The translations under genes were made by a program, and so were the position numbers. This document shows positions 57,668 to 64,000 of a DNA stretch of 64,000 nucleotides, one piece after another. The notes under the pieces were generated by a model that ran no database searches, was not told where the DNA came from, and saw nothing but the letters and a program-made list of their open reading frames with translations. Source of the stretch: Ruminococcus flavefaciens (GTDB taxonomy: Bacteria > Bacillota > Clostridia > Oscillospirales > Ruminococcaceae). The DNA lies in assembly GCF_900108555.1 (NCBI RefSeq), contig NZ_FNWV01000001.1:572973-636972 (forward strand), written 5' to 3'. Numbering within the stretch: position 1 is the first letter of the stretch; every line of letters begins with the position of its first letter.

Positions 57668-58885
57668 ATGACTACTTTTGAAGAACTCAAGCGCAGAGGA
57701 CTCCTTGCGCAGCTCACTGACGAAAAGGAAATAGAGGAGCTTGTCAACGCAGGCAAGGCTACTTTCTATATTGGCTTCGACCCAACAGCCGATTCACTCC
57801 ACGTTGGTCACTTCATGGCACTCTGCCTTATGAAGCGTCTCCAGATGGCAGGCAATAAGCCTATCGTGCTCATCGGCGGCGGTACAGCTATGATCGGTGA
57901 TCCCTCGGGCAAGACCGATATGCGTAAGATGATGACTCCAGAGACTATCCAGCACAACGTTGACTGCTTCAAGAAGCAGATGAGCCGCTTTATCGACTTC
58001 TCTGAGGATAAGGCTATCGTTGTCAACAACGCTGACTGGCTCATGAACCTCAACTACATCGAAGTACTCCGCGAGGTTGGCGCACATTTCAGCGTAAACC
58101 GTATGCTCACAGCAGAGTGCTACAAGCAGAGACTTGAGCGCGGACTCTCTTTCCTCGAATTCAACTACATGATAATGCAGAGCTACGACTTCTACCAGCT
58201 CTTCCAGAAATACGGCTGCAATATGCAGTTCGGCGGCGATGACCAGTGGAGCAATATGCTTGGCGGTACAGAGCTTATCCGCCGTAAGCTGGGCAAGGAC
58301 GCTTACGCTATGACTATCACTCTTCTCCTCAACTCAGAGGGCAAGAAGATGGGCAAGACCGAAAAGGGCGCAGTATGGCTCGATCCCGAAAAGACTTCTC
58401 CTTACGACTTCTTCCAGTACTGGAGAAATGTTGACGACGCTGACGTTATCAAGTGCCTCAAAATGCTCACATTCGTTCCTGTAGAGCAGATCGAGGAAAT
58501 GGAAAAGACTATGGAAGGCGCACAGTTCAACGCTGCTAAGGAGCTTCTCGCTTACGAGCTCACAAAGCTTGTCCACGGTGAAGAAGAAGCTGAAAAGGCA
58601 AAGGCTGCTGCAAAGGCTCTCTTCGGCGGAAGCGGTTCAAACGAGAATATGCCTGTTGCAGAGATAGACTCCGCTGACCTTACAGACGGTGCTATCGGAC
58701 TTCTCAGTCTCCTTGTAAAGTCTGAGCTTGCTCCTTCTATCTCCGAAGCAAGACGTCTCGTTCAGCAGGGCGGCATCACAGTCAACGATGTGAAGAAAAC
58801 TGATCCTAAGGAAATGATAAAGCTTGAAGGCGAAGTTATTGTCCGCAAAGGCAAGAAAGCTTTCAAGAAAGTTATAGCAAAATAA
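57668..58885 (+). CDS. tyrS: Tyrosyl-tRNA synthetase
   Basis: TyrRS charges tRNA-Tyr. The 405-residue class I enzyme has HVGH (45-48, HIGH motif), [18 protein letters not shown] in the tyrosine site, [18 protein letters not shown] (about 226, KMSKS loop) and a C-terminal S4 domain ([17 protein letters not shown]). GGAG is 9 bases ahead of the ATG. No promoter is seen directly before it, since the previous gene ends three bases upstream. Expression should come from the T-box promoter at 55337. Codon use is strongly biased, as for a highly expressed gene. Confidence 0.97.
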   Translation: MTTFEELKRRGLLAQLTDEKEIEELVNAGKATFYIGFDPTADSLHVGHFMALCLMKRLQMAGNKPIVLIGGGTAMIGDPSGKTDMRKMMTPETIQHNVDCFKKQMSRFIDFSEDKAIVVNNADWLMNLNYIEVLREVGAHFSVNRMLTAECYKQRLERGLSFLEFNYMIMQSYDFYQLFQKYGCNMQFGGDDQWSNMLGGTELIRRKLGKDAYAMTITLLLNSEGKKMGKTEKGAVWLDPEKTSPYDFFQYWRNVDDADVIKCLKMLTFVPVEQIEEMEKTMEGAQFNAAKELLAYELTKLVHGEEEAEKAKAAAKALFGGSGSNENMPVAEIDSADLTDGAIGLLSLLVKSELAPSISEARRLVQQGGITVNDVKKTDPKEMIKLEGEVIVRKGKKAFKKVIAK

Positions 58886-58991
58886 TTACATAAATCCCCT
58901 ATAATTGATTAAACGATACAGCATAAAATAATACTGGTTGTATTATTAAAAATCAGCTATACACCATCAAAAAATTTTTTTGAACTATCTA

Positions 58992-59020
58992 TTGACAAGT
59001 TCAAAAAAACATCGTATAAT
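58992..59020 (+). promoter_or_regulatory. Pilin gene promoter
   Basis: TTGACA (58992-58997) and TATAAT (59015-59020), spacer 17: a consensus promoter. Confidence 0.88.
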
Positions 59021-59067
59021 AAGAAAAAATCATCATTATTTTGCGTTATAAGTTAGGGGGAATTTAT

Positions 59068-59628
59068 ATGGCAAAATTTAAAAGACATGGTTTTACACTT
59101 ATTGAACTTATCGTTGTCATTGCGATAATTGCTGTTTTGGCTGCAATTCTTGTACCCTCTGTAATGGGCTACGTAAGAAAATCAAAACGTACAGCGGATA
59201 TTTCAAGTGCTAAAACGATATTTGATGCCGTAATGACTGTAATTGCTGATGATGAAGATGCTACACTATCCTACACTAAGAACAATACTTCTGCTCAAAA
59301 AACTGTAAAATACAACGGAACAACAAAGACATATACGCTCTATACAGTATGCACGAAAGACGGTGCTGCCAATGCAGGCGGCAATCATTCACTCTGGAGC
59401 GGCGGAAGTACCGATGCTCAATTATTCCAGGACTCACTCAATTCATTGACCGGTGAGGGAAAAACACCTATAAAATACACAATGTCTCAGGCAGGAAAGC
59501 CGCTCAACCGCTGGTTTGTCTGCTATCGTGACGGAGATCCGCTGAACACCGAGATATGGGTGGGCGACGGATCATCAAACACACCAATGTACAGGCTGTG
59601 GCCTGATACAGATGCCGACTACAACTAA
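59068..59628 (+). CDS. Type IV pilin-like protein (prepilin-type N-terminus)
   Basis: The 186-residue protein starts with a short basic leader and the prepilin cleavage motif G|FTLIELIVVIAIIAVLAAI, then a helical stalk and a C-terminal globular domain rich in Thr, Asn and Gly (NTSAQKTVKYNGTTKTYTLY, LNRWFVCYRDGDPLNTEIWVG). It is therefore processed by a prepilin peptidase and may form a type IV pilus or pseudopilus. AGGGGGAA lies about 6 bases before the ATG. No pil assembly gene is near; it is monocistronic with a strong promoter and terminator. Confidence 0.88.
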   Translation: MAKFKRHGFTLIELIVVIAIIAVLAAILVPSVMGYVRKSKRTADISSAKTIFDAVMTVIADDEDATLSYTKNNTSAQKTVKYNGTTKTYTLYTVCTKDGAANAGGNHSLWSGGSTDAQLFQDSLNSLTGEGKTPIKYTMSQAGKPLNRWFVCYRDGDPLNTEIWVGDGSSNTPMYRLWPDTDADYN

Positions 59629-59645
59629 GCAAAAATAATGATGTA

Positions 59646-59673
59646 AGCCCTGTGTACATAAGTACACAGGGCT
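59646..59673 (+). terminator. Pilin gene terminator (bidirectional)
   Basis: Perfect stem AGCCCTGTGTAC / GTACACAGGGCT, followed by TTTTTTT; it faces the convergent lipoprotein gene. Confidence 0.9.
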
Positions 59674-59678
59674 TTTTT

Positions 59679-60212
59679 TCAACTGTAATTATAAAAAGTC
59701 ATAAACGCTGATGAACTGTATCCGCAGTCTGCAAAGCGTTTTTCAGCGTCTTCGGCAGATATAGCACTTCTTATAGTAGCTGAGGTCTTGGCGTAGACCT
59801 TTCTTTCATCTTCTGTCATTTCGGCTTTATTTTTATTCAGAACGAGCATATTGTAATTTGTTTTCAGGTCTACCATTCCGTCAGCCACCAGATATTCTTC
59901 AAGCTGCGACTTCAGATAGTAGTAATCCACATCTCCGCTTTTGCAGATAAATACTATCTGAGACGGCGTATACGAATTACAGCCTGCATAGCTTCCGCCG
60001 TTATAGTCCATTACCTTTTTCTTGCCCCTGAAAACCTTTACTCTTGTATTGTTTTCGGGATAATTGGTCTGCTCACAGTAGTTTATGAGATAATCCTCAC
60101 CAACTCCGTTCACTACCTGATAAGTATATGTAGGGTAGTCCTGAACAGCGCAGCCAAAGAAAAAGATACATAAAAAAGGCAGAAAAACAAAATATGCTTT
60201 TTTCAGCCTCAA
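59679..60212 (-). CDS. Hypothetical lipoprotein
   Basis: The 177-residue protein has a signal peptide (LKKAYFVFLPFLCIFFFGC) with a lipobox ending FGC, so it should be lipidated. The mature domain includes YTYQVVNGVGEDYLINYCEQTN and VFICKSGDVDYYYLKSQLEEYLV. I do not recognise the family. The start is TTG 60212, placed by GGGGGGA six or seven bases upstream. It faces the pilin gene; no functional link is shown. Confidence 0.72.
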   Translation of the reverse strand: MRLKKAYFVFLPFLCIFFFGCAVQDYPTYTYQVVNGVGEDYLINYCEQTNYPENNTRVKVFRGKKKVMDYNGGSYAGCNSYTPSQIVFICKSGDVDYYYLKSQLEEYLVADGMVDLKTNYNMLVLNKNKAEMTEDERKVYAKTSATIRSAISAEDAEKRFADCGYSSSAFMTFYNYS

Positions 60213-60316
60213 AACATATCCCCCCAGTTATGTAATATGCATACACGGATATGCATATATCGTTATTTCAAGCATACAGCCGTATGAAAAGCTTTTAAGC
60301 TCGGTCTGCTCATTTG

Positions 60317-61288
60317 CTACATAAGACATAATGTGCTGAAATCCTTTATAGTAGTTGCCATTTCAAATCCGTAGTATAATGCAGCAAGAACTATAAAGCC
60401 TATGCCGTATTTTATTGCTGTGATTATGAGCATATTCATAGGTTTGATGCCGCCTTCAGCCTTTATGGAAGAAGCAGGTCTGCCGCCGGTCTTATGTTTT
60501 TTCAGCGAATTCATGGCAAACCTGAAATACAGCCAGTTGGCAAACAAACAGAATAAAGCTCTTACGCCAATATCCGCCACGAGGCATATATCGCTCACAG
60601 CCTGTATCATGCTTTTGTTGTTCGAGATAAAGCTTGCGAGGCTGTCGGGAAATTCCTCGATATACAGAAGAAGATCTGCGGGAAGATTTAGAAGTACTCC
60701 CAGTACAGCAGCCAGTATAGCCCAGCCCCACATCTTTCTGTTTGCAAAATACAGTGTCGGGAATATCAGACTGAAAAAGTTGAACGAAGGCTTTGTACCG
60801 TCGTCCTTCATACGCTTGAATTTTGGAAGATAGTATATGGTGCTCGGTCCGACGAAATCCGTGACCTCCTGCATAGATGCACCGCCCATATCCTCATCGG
60901 GATCAAGCCCGAGATACTTTATGGGATCAAGAAACGCTTCCTGATCTGCCGAAAAAGCAGCCTGTATATTATCATCGACCTTCTCAGGTTCATTCTCATT
61001 CATTGAAACGATAGAAATATCATTTATTTCCGCACCGCATCGCTGACAGTTATTGTCAGTTACCCTGTTGGGGAAATTGCAGACGGGACACACTTTGTAA
61101 AGCGGCTTTTTCTGTACCGTTCTTTCCCATTTTCTGCCAGTAGAATGATATTCTTCATTGGCACATCTGCTCTCAGCAGTATAACAGCTTCTATGGTGAG
61201 GCGTACCACATTCAGGACAAACAACTATATCGTCATCATCTGTGAAGATTTCTCCGCAAACGGGACATTTTTCGCCTTTGTAATCCAT
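60317..61288 (-). CDS. RING-like zinc finger and DUF2628-type membrane protein
   Basis: The 323-residue protein has an N-terminal RING/zinc-finger-like region (CPVCGEIFTDDDDIVVCPEC, then HHRSC), a second zinc ribbon with CPVCNFPN and CQRCG near 80-100, an acidic linker and a C-terminal part with about four membrane segments, including the region around FNFFSLIFPTLYFANRKMWGW typical of DUF2628. The function is unknown; bacterial RING-like fingers probably bind proteins or zinc rather than ubiquitin enzymes. ATG 61288 follows AAAGGAGG by 6 bases. Confidence 0.8.
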   Translation of the reverse strand: MDYKGEKCPVCGEIFTDDDDIVVCPECGTPHHRSCYTAESRCANEEYHSTGRKWERTVQKKPLYKVCPVCNFPNRVTDNNCQRCGAEINDISIVSMNENEPEKVDDNIQAAFSADQEAFLDPIKYLGLDPDEDMGGASMQEVTDFVGPSTIYYLPKFKRMKDDGTKPSFNFFSLIFPTLYFANRKMWGWAILAAVLGVLLNLPADLLLYIEEFPDSLASFISNNKSMIQAVSDICLVADIGVRALFCLFANWLYFRFAMNSLKKHKTGGRPASSIKAEGGIKPMNMLIITAIKYGIGFIVLAALYYGFEMATTIKDFSTLCLM

Positions 61289-61441
61289 ATTCTGCCTCCT
61301 TTGCAAATACATACAATTAACTATTTTATATTATACCACTTCTTATTATCAAAAATCAAGTATTTTGCAACAATATAATGGCGGATATAACAAAATTTGA
61401 AAAAAATGCAAAATACTATGGTAATTTATTTTTAATTGTGT

Positions 61442-61447
61442 TATAAT
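61442..61447 (+). promoter_or_regulatory. -10 element of the M16 operon
   Basis: TATAAT with TG at the extended -10 position. The -35 is poor, as tolerated by extended -10 promoters. Confidence 0.55.
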
Positions 61448-61484
61448 ATGTTGTATAGCTTTTTAGGATTGGAGTGTAAGCTTG

Positions 61485-62750
61485 ATGATATATAAACGGT
61501 CAGAGTTGGGCGATAATATAGGATTTACCACTATTATTGACGATAAATTCAAGTCCAGTTCCCTCGCAGTCTATTTTCTCACTGAACTGAGCGAAAAGAC
61601 CGCAGCCGTGAATAACCTCGGAATAAGTATCCTTACCGTATCAAGCCGTCAGTACAACACATACGCCTTACTGTGTGAAAAGCTTTCCGAGCTTTACGGT
61701 GCAGGTCTTGGCTCTATAGCAAGAAAAAAGGGCGATGCGCAAATACTTGGACTGAAAGCTTCATGGCTCGATAACAAGTATGCTATCGACGGCGAAGATA
61801 TATGCGGCGAAATGCGTCAGCTGATACACGGCTGTCTTTTTGAGCCAAATGTCAGCAATTGTGCATTTGATGCCGATTCGTTTAATATAGTAAAAAAAGA
61901 CCTCATCGACAGGATAGACGGTGAGCTCAACCAGAAGCGCAGCTACGCCATTTCTCAGGCTGCAAAGGTAGCTTTCCGCGGAGAGCCTGCGGAGTGTACA
62001 GGCTACGGAAGCCGTGAAGCCGCCTCAAATGCATCTCCCGAGGACGCATACCGCGCCTATGAGGAGCTTCTGAAAACTGCGCAGATAGAGATATACTACG
62101 TTTCTCCACATGAGGACAGCTCCTTCGCGGAAATGTTCACCGAAAGCTTCGGAATGATAGAAAGAGCTCCGCGAAAAGTAAGTATACGCAATCACAGTCC
62201 TCTTAAACCCGAGCCAGAGCACGTTTCCGAGGAATTCGACGTTAATCAGTGCAAAATGGTGCTTGCTTTCAAAACAGACTCTGATGATAAGTATGCACTG
62301 AAAATGCTCAGCATAATCTACGGCGAAATGCCTTTCTCAAAGCTTTTCCTCAATGTCAGGGAAAAACTGAGCCTGTGTTACTACTGCGTAAGCACTTCTG
62401 TTTCCGCAAAGGGCACTTTCTTCGTGGACAGCGGCATAGAACGCTGTAACATAGACAAAGCCCGTGATGAGATACTCGCTCAGCTGGAAGAGATAAAAAA
62501 CGGCAATATCACCGATGAGGAGATAGAAAGTTCACTTATGGCACTCGATAATGCTGTATTGCAGATAGGCGATACTGCCTCATCGTATATAAACTGGTTT
62601 TTCGACTGTTTCAGCGATGGAAAGCTCATAACTCCCGAGGAACACTTCCGCGAGTTCAGGGCTGTCACAAAGGAAAGGATAGTACAGGCTGCAAACTCTC
62701 TGAAGCTCGATACCGTATATCTCATGCTTGATAAGGAGGTGCAGGAATGA
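61485..62750 (+). CDS. M16-family peptidase-like protein without the zinc motif (YmfF-like)
   Basis: The 421-residue protein has the M16 fold pattern (insulinase-like, with LSELYGAGLGSIARKKGD and FLNVREKLSLCYYCVSTS) but no HxxEH motif, as in the inactive half of M16B pairs such as YmfF. It likely supports the active partner downstream. I chose ATG 61485 over an overlapping TTG at 61482; GGAG (61471-61474) fits both. The stop overlaps the next gene by four bases (ATGA), so the two are coupled. Confidence 0.85.
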   Translation: MIYKRSELGDNIGFTTIIDDKFKSSSLAVYFLTELSEKTAAVNNLGISILTVSSRQYNTYALLCEKLSELYGAGLGSIARKKGDAQILGLKASWLDNKYAIDGEDICGEMRQLIHGCLFEPNVSNCAFDADSFNIVKKDLIDRIDGELNQKRSYAISQAAKVAFRGEPAECTGYGSREAASNASPEDAYRAYEELLKTAQIEIYYVSPHEDSSFAEMFTESFGMIERAPRKVSIRNHSPLKPEPEHVSEEFDVNQCKMVLAFKTDSDDKYALKMLSIIYGEMPFSKLFLNVREKLSLCYYCVSTSVSAKGTFFVDSGIERCNIDKARDEILAQLEEIKNGNITDEEIESSLMALDNAVLQIGDTASSYINWFFDCFSDGKLITPEEHFREFRAVTKERIVQAANSLKLDTVYLMLDKEVQE

Positions 62751-64000
62751 ATAAAGAGATCCTTACAAGCTCGCGCACAGGCGACAGCTGTATACACGTA
62801 AAGCACAAAAGCGGACTTGATATATATATATGCGAAATGAAAGGCTTCAGCAGTATAGAAGCTCTGTTCGGTACAAAGTACGGCTCTGTGAACACTATGT
62901 TCAAGACTGCCGCCGACAAGGATTATACAACTGTTCCCGAGGGAATAGCGCACTTCCTCGAACACAAGCTCTTTGAGAACGAGGACTGCGGAGTTTTCGA
63001 GCTTTATGCTAAAACAGGCGCATCAGGCAACGCTTTTACGTCCTTTGACAAGACCTGCTACCTGTTCAGCTGCTCAAAGAACTACGAAGAAAACCTGAAA
63101 ATACTGCTTGATTTCGTACAAAAACCCTACTTCACAAAGGAAAACGTTGACAAGGAAATGGGCATCATCGGTCAGGAGATAAAAATGACCAATGACAATC
63201 CCGAATGGCGTGTATTCTTCAATATGCTCAGAGGAATGTACCACGCTCACCCCGTAAAGATAGACATTGCAGGCACTGTTGAGAGCATATCCCATATAGA
63301 TGCAGACCTGCTTTACAAGTGCTATGATACGTTCTATAATCTGAACAATATGGTGCTTTCCATTGCAGGAAATATCAGTGCGGACAAGGTACTCGAGATA
63401 TGCGATGACTGTCTCCGCCCATGTACCGACAAGGGACTGGAAACCGTTTTCCCCGATGAGCCTGCCGAGATAGTGCAGTCAGAGGTGCATGAAAAACAGC
63501 CCGTAGGTGCTTCTATCTTCAATTTAGGCTACAAATGCACTGCAAAAAGCGGTAATGAACGTCTTAAAGACATAGCTGCGGCTTCCACCGCAACTTCCCT
63601 GCTGTCAGATCCTGCTCTGCCCATGTGCGAGAGACTTCTCAAGGAAGAGATAATAAACTCCACATTCGGCGGCGAAGTATTCTACGGCGATAATTACTTC
63701 ACAGCTATATTCTCGGGAGAGTCGGATTCCCCCGAAGCCATAAGAGAAGCACTCTTTGACGAGATCGACCGCCTTATAAATGAGGGCATAAACGAGAAGG
63801 ACTTCCAGAGAATAAAGAAATCCTCATACGGTATGATGATCTGCGAGCTCAACAACGTTGAAGCTGTTGCGAACCTCATGCTCAACGCTCATATAGACGG
63901 TGTAGGTCCGTATGATGCTATAGAAGTGCTGTCGGAAATGACAAGCAGCGATGTTATCGATTTTATGCGCAGAGAAATGCGCCGTGACAGGTGTGTACTG
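62747..64000 (+). CDS. M16-family zinc peptidase (YmfH-like), 3' end cut by window
   Basis: The frame is open from ATG 62747 to the window end (418 codons). It has the inverted zinc motif HFLEH near residue 74 (from GIAHFLEHKLFEN), then GASGNAFTSFDKTCY, which binds substrate edges, and the distal Glu region IIGQEIKMTNDNP. It is the active partner of the M16 pair. AAGGAGGTG is about 9 bases ahead of the ATG. In Bacilli this pair lies near pgsA and ymf genes; the substrate is unknown. The C-terminus is missing here. Confidence 0.9.
   Translation, partial: MNKEILTSSRTGDSCIHVKHKSGLDIYICEMKGFSSIEALFGTKYGSVNTMFKTAADKDYTTVPEGIAHFLEHKLFENEDCGVFELYAKTGASGNAFTSFDKTCYLFSCSKNYEENLKILLDFVQKPYFTKENVDKEMGIIGQEIKMTNDNPEWRVFFNMLRGMYHAHPVKIDIAGTVESISHIDADLLYKCYDTFYNLNNMVLSIAGNISADKVLEICDDCLRPCTDKGLETVFPDEPAEIVQSEVHEKQPVGASIFNLGYKCTAKSGNERLKDIAAASTATSLLSDPALPMCERLLKEEIINSTFGGEVFYGDNYFTAIFSGESDSPEAIREALFDEIDRLINEGINEKDFQRIKKSSYGMMICELNNVEAVANLMLNAHIDGVGPYDAIEVLSEMTSSDVIDFMRREMRRDRCVL

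Noticed and set aside
1..64000. tRNA, rRNA or insertion sequence genes
   Set aside because: No cloverleaf, rRNA segment, transposase or integrase was recognised by eye on either strand; a tRNAscan or ISfinder search was not possible.

Overview
The window looks like chromosomal DNA of a Ruminococcus-type bacterium (Firmicutes, Oscillospiraceae). This rests on strong GGAGG ribosome sites, sigma-A promoters with 17-base spacers and many TGn extended -10 motifs, SpoVG and SpoVT together, threonine-only linkers on exported proteins, an LPQTG surface protein with BspA-type leucine-rich repeats, and a Tyr-type T-box. Base composition looks moderately AT-rich by eye. No rRNA, tRNA, CRISPR array, integrase or transposase gene was seen.

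Layout. 1-4579: end of a NUDIX hydrolase gene, spoVG, murC-lexA, a flavin-fold protein and a membrane protein. 4778-7905: zapA, a U32/RlhA-like protein, dut and a DUF4321 protein. 8090-12937: mreB-mreC-mreD-PBP2 elongation cluster. 13150-15741: M23 endopeptidase, flavodoxin-like oxidoreductase, fba. 16219-24173 (minus): small membrane protein, murD2-murL behind a DtxR-type regulator, an orphan PglX-like methyltransferase, and xylB with an acetyltransferase. 24383-31654: membrane proteins, VanZ, a ROK regulator, an AEC transporter, two paralogous surface proteins and a Fur regulator. 31937-38135 (minus): DUF2225, tex, an alpha/beta hydrolase, an MmcQ-EVE fusion with an exonuclease, VanZ. 38242-44757: galE, rfbB, an LRR/LPQTG protein, spoVT and a secreted hydrolase. 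45059-51903 (minus): NSS transporter, ktrA/ktrB, uvrA. 52134-58885: rubredoxin, DUF1846, a diguanylate cyclase, then a T-box leader followed by three accessory genes and tyrS. 59068-64000: a lone pilin, a lipoprotein, a RING-like membrane protein and two M16 peptidase-like genes, the last cut by the window end.

How the genes fit together. Cell-wall growth dominates: MurC, MurD2/MurL, MreBCD, PBP2 and an M23 peptidase. The MurD2/MurL pair implies that D-glutamate enters the muropeptide by L-Glu ligation and then epimerisation. LexA with a candidate SOS box at uvrA links the DNA-repair genes. A cre-like site covers the fba promoter.

Most unusual points: the murL-murD2 operon in a Firmicute; a T-box separated from tyrS by three unrelated genes; an orphan PglX-like methyltransferase that stops at a conserved internal motif; an alpha/beta hydrolase without its nucleophile; and at least ten copies of a TAGGGG-type palindrome between genes, some inside larger elements made of 7-base repeats.
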